From positions 70,084 to 134,083 of the forward strand of contig JANLFL010000004.1 of assembly GCA_024655965.1 (NCBI GenBank): a stretch of 64,000 nucleotides of DNA, written 5' to 3'. The position numbers were made by a program, and so were the translations under genes. Under the pieces are notes generated by a model. It worked only from the letters and a program-made list of their open reading frames with translations, had not been told where the DNA came from and did no database searches. Positions 38,542 to 47,789 of the stretch are shown in pieces (the stretch's first letter is position 1; the number at the start of each line of letters is the position of its first letter). The stretch is from Caldisericota bacterium (GTDB taxonomy: Bacteria; Caldisericota; JANLFM01).

Positions 38542-39852
38542 ATGGAAATTAAACCGAATATTCCGGTAGTTTACGTGGAGAATTTGAAGGATTTCTCAGG
38601 AAAGCGGGTTCAAATAAGAGGTTGGGTTTACAATTCCCGCTCCTCAGGATCAATTCTCTTTATCCTCGTTCGAGATGGCACGGGAATAGTCCAGACCGTG
38701 TCCACCAAAAATTCCCTCGATCCCGAAAAGTTCGAGCTGGCAAAAAGGCTTACTCAGGAATCCTCGATAGTCATCTGGGGGTTGGTCAGGGATGATCCCC
38801 GGGCACCGGGGGGATACGAAATTGAGCTCGAGGACCTGGAACTGGTTCACATGGCCCAGGATTATCCCATCACCCCCAAGGAGCACGGGGTGGCATTCTT
38901 GATGGAACACCGACACCTCTGGCTGAGATCATCCAGGCAGAACGCAATTTTAAGAATCAGGGCAACGGTGATCAAAGCCTGCAGGGATTTTCTCGACGAG
39001 CAGGGATTTCTTCTGGTTGATGCCCCAATTTTAACCCCTGCCGCTGTGGAAGGAACCACAACCCTCTTTCCCGTGGACTATTTCGGGGAACAGGCTTACC
39101 TTTCCCAGAGTGGGCAATTGTACAATGAAGCAGCCTGCATGGCGTTCGGAAGGGTTTACTGTTTTGGGCCTGCATTCAGGGCCGAGAAATCAGCCACCAG
39201 AAGACACCTTGCGGAGCTGTGGATGCTGGAACCAGAAGCAGCCTTCTACACTTTCGAGGACAATTTAAAACTTCAGGAGGAACTGGTTAGTTACGTCGTG
39301 CAAACCGTCCTGGAGAAAAGACAAAGGGAACTCCAGACCCTAAAAAGGGACATCGCATTGCTTAAAAGGGTAACCCCTCCCTTTCCCCGAATTACTTACG
39401 ACCAGGCTTTAGAGCTGCTAAGAGAAAAAGGGATTCCACTGGATTGGGGTGAGGATTTCGGAGCTCCCCATGAAAACGCTATCTGCACTTCATTTGAAAA
39501 GCCGGTTTTCGTAACCCATTTTCCCGCAAAATGCAAGGCATTTTACATGAAACCGGACCCCGATCGACCCGAAGTCACCCTCTCCGCAGATCTTCTCGCC
39601 CCAGAGGGTTACGGAGAAATCATCGGTGGGTCAGAGAGGATTGATTCGCTGGAGCTCCTGGAGCAAAAACTTAAGGAGAACAACCTTCCTAAAGCCCCCT
39701 ACCGCTGGTACCTAGACTTAAGGAGGTACGGAAGCGTTCCTCACAGCGGTTTCGGCATGGGAATTGAACGAACAGTTTCCTGGATTTGCGGGCTGGAACA
39801 CATCCGGGAATCAATTCCCTTCCCAAGGCTTTTGGAGAAAATGTACCCATGA
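38542..39852 (+). CDS. asnS: Asparaginyl-tRNA synthetase
   Basis: The 436-residue class IIb synthetase has an N-terminal OB anticodon-binding domain ([15 protein letters not shown], 20-100). Motif 2 lies in [24 protein letters not shown], and motif 3 in [27 protein letters not shown]; the IPFPR ending and HLAE-MLEPE pattern favour AsnRS over Asp[30 protein letters not shown] is also the AsnRS block. It starts at an ATG with AAAGGGGG and overlaps hisS by ATGA. An archaeal-type AspRS is the alternative and is less likely. Confidence 0.88.
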   Translation: MEIKPNIPVVYVENLKDFSGKRVQIRGWVYNSRSSGSILFILVRDGTGIVQTVSTKNSLDPEKFELAKRLTQESSIVIWGLVRDDPRAPGGYEIELEDLELVHMAQDYPITPKEHGVAFLMEHRHLWLRSSRQNAILRIRATVIKACRDFLDEQGFLLVDAPILTPAAVEGTTTLFPVDYFGEQAYLSQSGQLYNEAACMAFGRVYCFGPAFRAEKSATRRHLAELWMLEPEAAFYTFEDNLKLQEELVSYVVQTVLEKRQRELQTLKRDIALLKRVTPPFPRITYDQALELLREKGIPLDWGEDFGAPHENAICTSFEKPVFVTHFPAKCKAFYMKPDPDRPEVTLSADLLAPEGYGEIIGGSERIDSLELLEQKLKENNLPKAPYRWYLDLRRYGSVPHSGFGMGIERTVSWICGLEHIRESIPFPRLLEKMYP

Positions 39853-41102
39853 GCGGCATTTCCACCCCAAGGGGGACTCAGGATATCCTTCCCCCGGAAA
39901 CGGAAGCCTGGCAATATCTCGAGGGAATAATCAGGGAGATTGCCAGAAAGTTTTGTTATGAAGAAATCCGCACCCCGATTATTGAGCACTCGGAACTATT
40001 CCAAAGGGGGGTGGGGAAGGAAACGGACATCGTTTCCAAGGAAATGTATACCTTTGAGGATAAAGGGGGTAGAAGCCTCACGCTCAGGCCTGAGGGTACG
40101 GCTCCCGTGGCCCGAGCATTCCTCCAGCATAACCTTCAAGAAAGAGGTCTTCCCCAAAAGTTGTTTTATATAGGGCCAATGTTCCGGTACGAAAGACCTC
40201 AGGCGGGTCGTTATCGCCAACACCATCAGTTTGGCTTCGAGGCTTTAGGCGGAAGCGAACCGGGCCTTGATGTGGAAGTGATTTCCATCGCGATTACGAT
40301 CTTTAAAAGCCTGGGAATTTCCACTTTTAAAATCCTGTTGAACTCAATTGGTTGTTCAAAATGCCGACCGAAATTCCTTCTTGCTTTGAAGGATCATCTG
40401 AGACCCTCTCTACCCGATCTATGCCCCGATTGCCAAAGAAGGCTTGAAATTAATCCCATGCGGGCCCTTGACTGCAAAAATCCCACCTGTCAACCATTTC
40501 TGGACGCGGCCCCCTCCCCTTCCCAAATGCTTTGCGCAGAATGCAAGGAGCACTTTGAGGAAGTCCAGTCTCTTCTCCGTTTTTATAATTTCGACTTTGA
40601 AATCTCCCCCAGGCTGGTCCGGGGATTGGACTATTATACCCGGACTGTTTTTGAAGTCGTTTCTCCCGAGCTTGGAGCCCAGAATTCCCTTTGCGGGGGA
40701 GGCAGGTATGATGGTTTAATCGAAGCAATTGGGGGCCCTCCTACTCCGGGAGTTGGTTTTGCAGGAGGAATCGAAAGAGCATTTCTGATATTAAAATCCG
40801 CTGGGATTTCCATGCCTCCCTTGAAAAAATTCTTTATCGTTTACCAGGAAAGATTATTCGAGGAAGCTTTAAAAATAATGAAAGATTTAAGGCAAGCCGG
40901 AATCCCAACCGAGATGTCCTTCGAGAGAAAAAGCCTTTCCTGGCAGTTGAAAACCGCAGACAAGAAGGGCTTTTATGGTGCTTTGATCCTCGGGGAAGAG
41001 GAAGCAAAAAGTGGAACTCTCATCCTAAAACTTTTATCCACGGGCGAGCAAAAGACCTTAAGGGTCCCCGACTTGCTTGAAACTTTGAAACATATAGCCT
41101 AA
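39849..41102 (+). CDS. hisS: Histidyl-tRNA synthetase
   Basis: About 417 residues from the ATG at 39849 ([17 protein letters not shown]), which overlaps the asnS stop; a longer upstream frame lies in asnS. Class II motif 2 is [20 protein letters not shown]. The histidine A loop is [15 protein letters not shown], and motif 3 is [13 protein letters not shown] zinc-like cysteine cluster (CSKC, CPDC, CKNPTC, CAEC) fills the inserted region at about 180-255. The anticodon-binding domain is C-terminal (from about 325). The stop TAA begins the -10 of the 6S RNA promoter. Confidence 0.95.
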   Translation: MSGISTPRGTQDILPPETEAWQYLEGIIREIARKFCYEEIRTPIIEHSELFQRGVGKETDIVSKEMYTFEDKGGRSLTLRPEGTAPVARAFLQHNLQERGLPQKLFYIGPMFRYERPQAGRYRQHHQFGFEALGGSEPGLDVEVISIAITIFKSLGISTFKILLNSIGCSKCRPKFLLALKDHLRPSLPDLCPDCQRRLEINPMRALDCKNPTCQPFLDAAPSPSQMLCAECKEHFEEVQSLLRFYNFDFEISPRLVRGLDYYTRTVFEVVSPELGAQNSLCGGGRYDGLIEAIGGPPTPGVGFAGGIERAFLILKSAGISMPPLKKFFIVYQERLFEEALKIMKDLRQAGIPTEMSFERKSLSWQLKTADKKGFYGALILGEEEAKSGTLILKLLSTGEQKTLRVPDLLETLKHIA

Positions 41103-41105
41103 GAT
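41077..41105 (+). promoter_or_regulatory. Promoter of the 6S RNA inside the end of hisS
   Basis: TTGAAA (41077-41082), 17 bases, TAAGAT (41100-41105). The -10 begins exactly at the hisS TAA. The predicted start at about 41111-41112 coincides with the 5' end of the 6S closing stem. Confidence 0.7.
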
Positions 41106-41110
41106 GAAGG

Positions 41111-41280
41111 TAGCCCTGCCATGTTGGTGCAAAAAAGGGAGTAGCGGTTAGAGCCAACACTTAAGAAACGGGATTCCAATCCGGAGAATGCGGGAATATG
41201 ACCCTCCCCTACTCCGGTCAGGAAACCCACCTGCGAGGAGCAGGTTCTTAACCACCCCTTTTCACCGCACGGCGGGGTTA
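41111..41280 (+). ncRNA. ssrS: 6S RNA
   Basis: About 170 bases fold as one long interrupted hairpin, the form with which 6S RNA mimics an open promoter and captures housekeeping RNA polymerase. 41111-41129 pairs with 41263-41280 over about 16 base pairs with wobbles and a bulge. AAAAGGG (41133-41139) pairs with CCCTTTT (41256-41262), and GGTTA (41146-41150) with TAACC (41249-41253). A central bubble carries a small 3'-side hairpin CCTGC/GCAGG (41230-41244), and a terminal arm closes with CCGGAG/CTCCGG (41181-41217). The 5' CCCTGCCATGTTGG and 3' GCACGGCGG resemble the E. coli ends. 6S beside aspS/hisS is the Bacillus location. SRP RNA is rejected because the GGAA tetraloop motif is absent. Confidence 0.82.
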
Positions 41281-41283
41281 AAA

Positions 41284-41793
41284 TTAAGGATTGGAATTGG
41301 TTTTGGGGAGAGGTGCTCCGGTTTGCGGGGAGCTCTGAGCAATTGATGACCTGAGCTGACTCCGGGAAGCTTTTACGGTTCCGAGCATCTTTTCAATGTT
41401 GGCTTCAAGCTTTGCCAGGATCGCCTCCGCATAAGCTTCGGCATCCCTCTTTAAGGTTCGAGCCTCTTCAACTGCTCTCTGATAAACCTCCCTGGCTTTT
41501 TCCTCGGCCCGCCGCATGATCTCGCTTTCCTGCAACATTGCTTGGGCTTTGGCATTTGCGGATTGAATGATCTTATCCGCTTCCTGTTGGGCTTCGTCCA
41601 AAAGCCGCCTTTTCTCCTGAAGCACCCATTTGGCTTGAGATAACTCCTGAGGGAAATTTTCCCGGATTTGTTCTAACAATTCCAGCATCCGGTCCATGTT
41701 TATTGTCACGTTATGGGTAAAGGGGATTTTCTTTCCTTGGTCAATCAAAGCTTCAATTTCATCAAGAATTTCTAAAGTTCCTATTTTCTTCAA
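41284..41793 (-). CDS. Coiled-coil protein of unknown function
   Basis: The 169-residue cytosolic protein, from a TTG start coupled to coaD by TTGA, has an N-terminal LEILDEIEALIDQGKKIPF segment. A long Glu/Ala/Lys/Arg-rich helix of about 110 residues (about 45-140) follows, like the stalk of ATP-synthase subunit b or DivIVA, and then a Ser/Pro/Gln tail. The same small protein is often annotated as 'ATPase' next to coaD in Clostridia, without a Walker motif, and none is present here. A scaffold or division role is only a guess. It is the last gene of its operon, convergent with the 6S RNA. Confidence 0.75.
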   Translation of the reverse strand: MKKIGTLEILDEIEALIDQGKKIPFTHNVTINMDRMLELLEQIRENFPQELSQAKWVLQEKRRLLDEAQQEADKIIQSANAKAQAMLQESEIMRRAEEKAREVYQRAVEEARTLKRDAEAYAEAILAKLEANIEKMLGTVKASRSQLRSSIAQSSPQTGAPLPKTNSNP

Positions 41794-42275
41794 CCCCTTT
41801 CCTTAAACTTATTCCTTAATTTTTCTTCCACAAAAGGGGGGACGAAGTCGGAAATCCTTCCCCCCATGGAAGCAACCTCCTTGACCATTCTGGAACTCAA
41901 GAAAGAGTAACGAGCGGAAGAAGCAAGAAATATTGTTTCCACTTCTTCATCGAGCTCATGGTTGGTAAGGGCCATCTGAAGCTCATACTCGTAATCGGAA
42001 AGCGCCCTTAAGCCCCGCACAATTACTCTGGCATTCACCTTTTTCATATAAGTTACAAGCAACCCGGAAAAAAAGTCAACTGAAACCCCGGGCAAATCCT
42101 TGGTAACCTCCCTGAGCATTTCCACCCTCTCCTCGAGGGAAAACAGAAAAGTTTTTGATTGGTTTTCCAGGACGGCAACTATTACCTGGTCAAAAAGCCT
42201 CTTTGCTCGCTGAATGATATCGAGGTGGCCGAAAGTGACAGGGTCAAAACTGCCCGGGACAATGGCTTTGGTCAT
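41790..42275 (-). CDS. coaD: Phosphopantetheine adenylyltransferase
   Basis: About 161 residues from the ATG at 42275 (MTKAIVPGSFDPVTFGHLD), which overlaps the rsmD stop; a longer frame exists upstream. GSFDPVTFGH is the nucleotidyltransferase T/HxGH signature, and FLSSRMVKEVA corresponds to the second ISST-type motif. CoaD makes dephospho-CoA from phosphopantetheine and ATP. The rsmD-coaD pairing is nearly universal. Confidence 0.97.
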   Translation of the reverse strand: MTKAIVPGSFDPVTFGHLDIIQRAKRLFDQVIVAVLENQSKTFLFSLEERVEMLREVTKDLPGVSVDFFSGLLVTYMKKVNARVIVRGLRALSDYEYELQMALTNHELDEEVETIFLASSARYSFLSSRMVKEVASMGGRISDFVPPFVEEKLRNKFKERG

Positions 42276-42823
42276 TCTTCCCCTTTCCATTTTAGAAGGC
42301 TCAAAATAGTGTCTCCGTAACGATATTCCCTGATTAATTCAAAAGAGGGAGGAAGGGATATTCCCTCTCTCCGGGAACGTTCAGCAAGGATTATAGCACC
42401 TTTTACCAGACAACCTCCATCCGATAAGAGACTTAAGGTGGAGTTCACCAATCCTTTTTCATAGGGAGGGTCAAGGAAGACGATATCGAATGCCTTCCCT
42501 GCTTTTTTTAGGTAGTCAATGCCCTTTAAAACATCCATTGAAAGTACCAGCCCATTAAGTTGGCTCTCTTCAAGGTTTCTTCTGATTATTGAGGCCTCAC
42601 GGGCGGATTTTTCCACAAAGGCGGAGAATATTGCTCCCCGACTGAGGGCTTCAAGCCCCACGCTTCCCGTTCCCGCAAAAAGGTCCAGAAAGTAAGATCC
42701 GGGAATTTTGGCTTTCAGGATGTTGAAGATTGCCCCCTTGACCTTTGAGGTGGTAGGCCTTAAGCCCTTCTTGGGACGAAAGGACAACTTCTTTCCCTTA
42801 AATTCTCCCCCCTGAATTCTCAT
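42272..42823 (-). CDS. rsmD: 16S rRNA (guanine966-N2) methyltransferase
   Basis: The 183-residue Rossmann-fold methyltransferase has RPTTSKVKGAIFNIL at the N-terminus. The SAM motif is FLDLFAGTGSVGLEALSRGA, and the catalytic motif IV is IVFLDPPYEKGL. It methylates G966 of 16S rRNA. It abuts recG upstream (stop followed by ATG) and overlaps coaD downstream. Confidence 0.96.
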   Translation of the reverse strand: MRIQGGEFKGKKLSFRPKKGLRPTTSKVKGAIFNILKAKIPGSYFLDLFAGTGSVGLEALSRGAIFSAFVEKSAREASIIRRNLEESQLNGLVLSMDVLKGIDYLKKAGKAFDIVFLDPPYEKGLVNSTLSLLSDGGCLVKGAIILAERSRREGISLPPSFELIREYRYGDTILSLLKWKGEE

Positions 42824-44923
42824 TTATCCCACTTCCCCCAAACCGGAGCTGAATGGGAAACGGGCCTCCATCATCTCTTTTAACAAAGGAAACTTCTTGA
42901 ACAGCCCCTTTCCTTCGTTGGAAAAGAGAAAGGCCTGCTCCCGGCAGTCCTCAAGGAACTTCTGAGTTTCCGGCAAGAAGAGGTCCGCCACTTTTAACTC
43001 CGGAGTACCATGCTGTTCCAAACCAAAAAATTCCCCCGGACCCCTGATCTTGAGATCTTCCGCGGAAATCAAGAAGCCGTCGTTGGTTCGAACCATTACA
43101 TCGAGCCTCTTTAGGGCGTCCTCATTTTTAGGGTCGGCGAGCAAAATACAATAAGATTTATATGGACCCCTCCCCACTCTCCCCCTCAACTGGTGCAGTT
43201 GGGCAAGACCAAAACGATCAGCATTCCAGATGACCATCACAGAGGCATTGGGAACGTCGATCCCAACTTCGATGACCGAGGTTGAAACCAGAATTTGAAT
43301 CTCATTTTGCTTAAACAACCTCATTACTTCTTCCTTTTCCGAGGTGGGCATCCTCCCATGGAGAAGCCCGAGCTGAAAATCAGGGAAAACCTCCTTTTGA
43401 AGATAATCCCTAAGCTTCAATGCGGCCTGGGCAGCAAGGCTTTCATCCTCCTTGCCCTCCTCGCCAATCCGGGGACAGACGATGTAGGCCTGCCGTCCCT
43501 TGATGATCTCCTTTTTGAGGAAGTCATACACATCCTTCTCCCGGGAAGTATTCACAAGATAGGTGGTTATGGGCTGCCTACCTGAGGGGAGCCCCTTAAT
43601 GGTGGAAATGTCGAAATCCCCGTAAATGGTTAACGCCAAGCTCCGGGGAATTGGGGTGGCAGTAAGGACCAGCATATCGGGATTCTCACCTTTCTCCTTC
43701 AAAATTTTCCTCTGCATCACCCCGAACCTGTGCTGCTCGTCAATTACTACGAGCCCCAATTTCCGAAAGGAGACCTCCTCCTGGATGAGGGCGTGGGTCC
43801 CTACAGCAATGTCAATTTTGCCTTCTTTTAAGGCTTCACGGATTTCCTCTTTCTGGTTCTTTTGGGTCCCGGAGGTGATCAAGGCCACTTTTAAGGGGAA
43901 ATCCCGGAGAAACTCCTGGAGTACCAGAAAATGTTGCCCGGCGAGGATCTCAGTTGGCGCCATGAAAGCAGCTTGATAGCCATTCTGAACAGCAACAAGC
44001 ATGGCATAGCAGGCCAAAACTGTTTTACCTGACCCAACTTCTCCCTGAAGGAGGCGGTTCATGGGTCGGGTAGACCGCATATCCTTTCGAATGTCTTCCA
44101 GGGCCTGGGACTGGCCTTCAGTAAGTGGGAAGGGAAGGGAGCTCAAAAATTTTTGTGTCAGTGAACCCTCGGTTTTAAATGAAATTCCCCCCCGGGCTTT
44201 CCTCTCCTTCCACCTTAAAGCGAACCCCAGTTGGAGGAGGAGGAGTTCCTCGTAAATGAATCTCCTTTTAGCTTCCTGGAGTTGCTTTAAGCTTTCTGGA
44301 AAATGAATCTGGGAAAGAGCAAGGTTCAAGGGCATCAAACCGAATTTTGCCAGAAAGGAAGGGGGGAGGAACTCTGGAACCATTGGGGCATAGGAATCAA
44401 TTATATCCTTCATCTTCCTCCGAAAAGCCCTCTGGGTAAGGTTTCCGGTTAAAGGGTAGACGGGAACGATCCTCCCGGTGTGAAGGGGGTCTTTGTCTTC
44501 ATCAAGGATTTCCCAGTCCGGGTTAGAAAACTGGATTGGCCCGAAACGGCGGGAAACCCTTCCGGAAAAGATCACTTCCTTGCCAGAGGAGAATTGCTTT
44601 TTCAGGAATGGTTGATTGAACCAGACTCCCTCTGCCCTACCCCGGCCATCGGAAATGATAACCTTTAAAAGGTGCAAACCGGGTTTTGGCCGGGTCTCCT
44701 GTACTGAAATGACCCTTCCTTTGACTGTGGCAATTTCCCCGTCCTTGAGAAAAGGAATGAGAGAAAATTTTGTCCGGTCCTGATAAGTGCGGGGAAAGTA
44801 ATAGAGAAGGTCGAGGCAAGTCTGAACCCCCGCTTTGGCCAGGGTCTTCGCCCGGGATGGTCCAATCCCCTTTACATATTGAACAGGGGACTTTAACTCA
44901 GCAAGGGTGAGAGATTTTTCCAC
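42824..44923 (-). CDS. recG: ATP-dependent DNA helicase RecG
   Basis: The 699-residue helicase remodels stalled forks and Holliday junctions. The N-terminal wedge/OB domain (about 60-150, VKGRVISVQET) precedes the motor. Walker A is LLQGEVGSGKTVLA, motif II is VVIDEQHRFGV, and motif III is LTATPIPRSLALTIYGD. Motif VI is HQLRGRVGRG. All catalytic motifs look intact, unlike PriA in this window. The start is GTG, overlapping the fakA stop by one base. Confidence 0.97.
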   Translation of the reverse strand: MEKSLTLAELKSPVQYVKGIGPSRAKTLAKAGVQTCLDLLYYFPRTYQDRTKFSLIPFLKDGEIATVKGRVISVQETRPKPGLHLLKVIISDGRGRAEGVWFNQPFLKKQFSSGKEVIFSGRVSRRFGPIQFSNPDWEILDEDKDPLHTGRIVPVYPLTGNLTQRAFRRKMKDIIDSYAPMVPEFLPPSFLAKFGLMPLNLALSQIHFPESLKQLQEAKRRFIYEELLLLQLGFALRWKERKARGGISFKTEGSLTQKFLSSLPFPLTEGQSQALEDIRKDMRSTRPMNRLLQGEVGSGKTVLACYAMLVAVQNGYQAAFMAPTEILAGQHFLVLQEFLRDFPLKVALITSGTQKNQKEEIREALKEGKIDIAVGTHALIQEEVSFRKLGLVVIDEQHRFGVMQRKILKEKGENPDMLVLTATPIPRSLALTIYGDFDISTIKGLPSGRQPITTYLVNTSREKDVYDFLKKEIIKGRQAYIVCPRIGEEGKEDESLAAQAALKLRDYLQKEVFPDFQLGLLHGRMPTSEKEEVMRLFKQNEIQILVSTSVIEVGIDVPNASVMVIWNADRFGLAQLHQLRGRVGRGPYKSYCILLADPKNEDALKRLDVMVRTNDGFLISAEDLKIRGPGEFFGLEQHGTPELKVADLFLPETQKFLEDCREQAFLFSNEGKGLFKKFPLLKEMMEARFPFSSGLGEVG

Positions 44924-46515
44924 TACTCCAGGGAAATTACGTAATAGTAATAGGGTTGGCCCCCATAGAGGAGGTCCACCTCCAGGCCGGGGTGCTTTTC
45001 CAAGATCTGATCAACAACTTCCTGGGCATCATCCTCAAGGACCTCTTCTCCCCGGTATATGGTTAGAACGCTCGCCTGAGGAAACCTCTCCAGCATTTTC
45101 TCAATTAAATCGAGACAGACCCCACCAATTTCCTGGCCAGCGGAAACCAATTCCTCGTTCAAAAGGCCGATCACCTCCCCGCTTTGAAAGGAAACCCCGT
45201 TAAGGCTTCCTTCCCTGACAGCGTATGTGACCTCTCCGCAGGAGACCTTTTCCATTGCCCTCTCCATTGCTTGAAGGTTTTCCTGAAATGATTTTCTCGG
45301 TTGAAAAGCCACGCAGGCGGAAATCCCCTGCGGAAGGTTTCGGGAAGGGACAACCCCAACCTTCTTTTTGGCCAGGGCTTTGGCTTGAAGGGCAGTCCCA
45401 ATGACATTGGGGTTATTGGGAAGGAGGATGACCTCGGTATTAGGGCAAGCGCTTATGGCGTCGAGGATTTCCCCACAGGACGGATTCATGGATTGCCCTC
45501 CCTTCACGATTTCCGAGACTCCCAAACTGGAAAAGATCTCTTCGAAACCTTGCCCGTAAGAAACCGCAACGAGTCCTGGCCCCACAACCTGTGTCTGGGG
45601 GGTGGAACGCTTAAACTCTTCATATTGCTGCTGCATGTCCTCGAGGGTCAGCTTATCCAAAAAACCTCTCTGGGCAACCTTCTCCAAAACTTTAAAAGGG
45701 TCGTTGACGTGAATGTGGACTTTTAAAAGATCCTCGGATCCAACAACTAATAACGAGTCCCCCAGGGGTGCGAGGTCAGCTTCGATCTCTTCCCTTTTTA
45801 AATTCTGACCACGAATAAGAAATTGAAGATCGTATCTGTAATCAAGGGATTCCTCTTCCTGGGTTGAAGCTTCGGTGGCTTTTGCTCGCTTTTCGAGAGT
45901 TTCGCCGGTGAGGTAGGCCCTCGCCCCTTCAAGAAGGAAAAGGAGCCCTTGACCTCCAGCATCCACCACGCCCGCTTCCTTTAACACAGGAAGGAGATTT
46001 GGGGTATTGGCCAGGGAAACCCTTGCGGCTTCCTCAACCTGTTTGAAAAAATCCCCCCAGTCGAGAGCTTTGGCTTGAGAGGCTGCAAGGCTGGCATCTT
46101 TTGCCACGGTCAAAATTGTACCCTCAACCGGTTTCATCACCGCTTGATAAGCCGCTTTTACGGCTTCCTGAAAGGCCAGGGCAAGATCAGGGGGAAAAAT
46201 CAGGTCTTTGCTGTCCAGAGAACGGCACAGGCCCCGGAAAAGCTGTGAAAGGATCACCCCTGAGTTCCCCCTGGCCCCTAAAAGGGAACCCTTCACCACT
46301 GCTTCCGTAAACTCCTTCATCGAGGAGGGTTTTCTTTCCTCCAGTTCCTCAAAAGTAGCTTTCAAAGTAAGTTGCATGTTGGTCCCCGTGTCTCCATCCG
46401 GGACGGGGAATACATTCAAGGAGTTCACGATTTCCACGTTATTTTCAAGGTTCTGGGACGCGGCTTCCAAAAGCAAATATAAATCTCGAAAATCGAGGCC
46501 TCTAATGTCAGACAT
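44923..46515 (-). CDS. fakA: FakA-type fatty-acid kinase (DAK2 domain)
   Basis: This 530-residue protein has an N-terminal DAK2 kinase domain: FPVPDGDTGTNMQLTL (the Asp cluster that binds ATP-magnesium), KGSLLGARGNSGVILSQL and EAGVVDAGGQGLLFLLEG. The C-terminal DegV-like/EDD-like part (from about 320) includes GQSMNPSCGEILDAI. In Gram-positives FakA phosphorylates fatty acids bound to a DegV-family FakB, feeding phospholipid synthesis. No fakB is in the window. The asp23-fakA-recG order is classic. Its ATG overlaps the stop of the Asp23-like gene. Confidence 0.92.
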   Translation of the reverse strand: MSDIRGLDFRDLYLLLEAASQNLENNVEIVNSLNVFPVPDGDTGTNMQLTLKATFEELEERKPSSMKEFTEAVVKGSLLGARGNSGVILSQLFRGLCRSLDSKDLIFPPDLALAFQEAVKAAYQAVMKPVEGTILTVAKDASLAASQAKALDWGDFFKQVEEAARVSLANTPNLLPVLKEAGVVDAGGQGLLFLLEGARAYLTGETLEKRAKATEASTQEEESLDYRYDLQFLIRGQNLKREEIEADLAPLGDSLLVVGSEDLLKVHIHVNDPFKVLEKVAQRGFLDKLTLEDMQQQYEEFKRSTPQTQVVGPGLVAVSYGQGFEEIFSSLGVSEIVKGGQSMNPSCGEILDAISACPNTEVILLPNNPNVIGTALQAKALAKKKVGVVPSRNLPQGISACVAFQPRKSFQENLQAMERAMEKVSCGEVTYAVREGSLNGVSFQSGEVIGLLNEELVSAGQEIGGVCLDLIEKMLERFPQASVLTIYRGEEVLEDDAQEVVDQILEKHPGLEVDLLYGGQPYYYYVISLE

Positions 46516-46868
46516 TATTCCTGGCTATTACTTTCCTTTACCTGGCAGACAACCACATCGAGGGAGAAGTTCTCCAGATGGGTCATCGAGGAAATTCGGT
46601 ACTTAACCTGCTCCCGGATATTTTCGATCACCTCAGAGATTCGAAGGCCATAAAGAAGGATCACGAAGAGAGTAAGATGAACACCATCCGGATTGATTTT
46701 CACCTGGACCCCCTGGGAAACGTTTTCCTTCCCAAATATTGCGGTTATTAGCTCCCCTGGGGTCTTCTTAGCCATCCCAACGACACCATAGCATTCTGTG
46801 CAGGCAATCCCGGCGATCTTTGCCAGGGCTTCTCGGGTAATCAAAATTTTTCCAATTTCCTGTGCCAT
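46515..46868 (-). CDS. Asp23/Gls24 family protein (YloU-like)
   Basis: The 117-residue Asp23-family protein starts MAQEIGKILITREALAKIAG. The core ACTECYGVVGMA and LFVILLYGLRISEVIENIREQVKYRI match the family that sits before fakA. It is cytosolic, with no membrane segment. A role as partner of FakA or of envelope homeostasis is inferred from conserved adjacency. Its ATG has no ribosome site and lies only about three bases after the predicted transcription start, so the mRNA may be leaderless. Confidence 0.88.
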   Translation of the reverse strand: MAQEIGKILITREALAKIAGIACTECYGVVGMAKKTPGELITAIFGKENVSQGVQVKINPDGVHLTLFVILLYGLRISEVIENIREQVKYRISSMTHLENFSLDVVVCQVKESNSQE

Positions 46869-46877
46869 AACAGGATG

Positions 46878-46907
46878 ATTCTAACAAACCCCCTTTTGTT
46901 TTGCCAA
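46878..46907 (-). promoter_or_regulatory. Promoter of the asp23-fakA-recG operon, probably leaderless
   Basis: Minus strand: TTGGCA (46907-46902), 18 bases, TAGAAT (46883-46878). The start falls near 46871 and the ATG is at 46868. The -35 is the reverse complement of the rpmB -35. Confidence 0.65.
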
Positions 46908-46929
46908 TGCCTGTCCTTTGTGGTATGCT
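46901..46929 (+). promoter_or_regulatory. Promoter of rpmB
   Basis: TTGCCA (46901-46906), 17 bases, TATGCT (46924-46929), start near 46936. The palindromic TTGCCAA puts its -35 on top of the divergent asp23 -35. A GAGGAG ribosome site precedes the ATG at 46960. Confidence 0.7.
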
Positions 46930-46959
46930 TCAAGAAAATTTTGGACGAGGAGATTTTCT

Positions 46960-47148
46960 ATGGCGAAGTGCGCTGTCTGTGGAAAATCCAGGACCACGGG
47001 ATACAACGTGAGCCACTCTCACGTTCGCACGAAAAGGACCTGGAAACCCAATCTTCAAAAGGTCAAAACGGTTTGGGAAGGCAAGGTGCAGGTGATCTCT
47101 GTTTGCACCAAGTGCCTAAAAGCGGGAAAAGTCCAGAGAGTCATTTAA
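46960..47148 (+). CDS. rpmB: Ribosomal protein L28
   Basis: The 62-residue L28 starts [21 protein letters not shown] chose the ATG at 46960, since the longer upstream frame crosses the promoter. The two cysteine pairs CAVC and CTKC make it the zinc-binding (C+) form. [11 protein letters not shown] is the central family block. It is a single-gene transcript with its own promoter and terminator. Confidence 0.97.
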   Translation: MAKCAVCGKSRTTGYNVSHSHVRTKRTWKPNLQKVKTVWEGKVQVISVCTKCLKAGKVQRVI

Positions 47149-47789
47149 CAAGCATCAAGGAGGACCAAAAATAAGGGCCCTCCTTGTTTTTTTACCCTCA
47201 GAATACCCCCCTCAATAATATTGGAAATCCCCAGAGTGCTTCCGGGAACCATTTCCCCATCCTCTAAAGGAAAACGGGCCCCTAAAATATTTATGGAAAC
47301 AACCCTCCCCAAAGGAATCAAGGAAAAAAGGGATCCTGGTGGCGCTTCCAGTTCAAAAAGGTCCGGAAGAAGGAATATCCTTTCCTTGGCACCGATGATC
47401 TGGCCCTTGACCCCCGCCTGGTGGATCTTTAAAAGAAGAAGAATATTGGAAAGAGTGTGGTCCAGTCTCTCCCCCAAACCTCCAATGATTATTATCTCCT
47501 CGGCATTTTCCTTTAAAGCAAGATCTACCCCCAGTTCTGAGTCCGTTTTATCCTTGGGGATCGGGAATTGAAAAAAACCTTTGATTTTACCTTTAAATTG
47601 CAGAACTACATCGGGGTTAACGGAGTCCAGGTCTCCCAGGAAAAAATCCGGGCTTAAACCATTTCGAAGAAGGGTGCTTATCCCACTATCGCAGGCCACG
47701 AGGATGGAATGGGGAACCAGCCCCTCAAACCGGGAAAGGGGGACTGGTTCCCCTCCGACAAAAATCAGGAAGCGGTTTGTTGCACCCAC
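47145..47789 (-). CDS. thiN: Thiamine pyrophosphokinase
   Basis: The 214-residue enzyme transfers pyrophosphate from ATP to thiamine, giving TPP. Hallmarks are [11 protein letters not shown], the [11 protein letters not shown] strand and [18 protein letters not shown], followed by [19 protein letters not shown]; the C-terminal lid domain follows at about 150-210. It overlaps thiT by 25 bases, so both lie under the TPP riboswitch. Its last four bases overlap the convergent rpmB stop region, and the rpmB terminator is inside its 3' end. Confidence 0.94.
   Translation of the reverse strand: MGATNRFLIFVGGEPVPLSRFEGLVPHSILVACDSGISTLLRNGLSPDFFLGDLDSVNPDVVLQFKGKIKGFFQFPIPKDKTDSELGVDLALKENAEEIIIIGGLGERLDHTLSNILLLLKIHQAGVKGQIIGAKERIFLLPDLFELEAPPGSLFSLIPLGRVVSINILGARFPLEDGEMVPGSTLGISNIIEGGILRVKKQGGPLFLVLLDAC
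47156..47193 (+). terminator. Rho-independent terminator of rpmB, inside thiN
   Basis: A perfect 8-bp stem CAAGGAGG (47156-47163) / CCTCCTTG (47179-47186) is followed by seven T residues (47187-47193). It starts 7 bases after the rpmB stop codon and lies in the antisense C-terminal codons of thiN. Confidence 0.8.

Noticed and set aside
38542-39852. Gene considered as archaeal-type aspartyl-tRNA synthetase
   Set aside because: Motif blocks HLAE...EPE and IPFPR match asparaginyl-tRNA synthetase better; only a tree would settle it.
41111-41280. Structured RNA considered as SRP RNA
   Set aside because: GGTCAGG and AGCAGG strings are present, but the GGAA-capped helix 8 is not; the fold and site fit 6S RNA.
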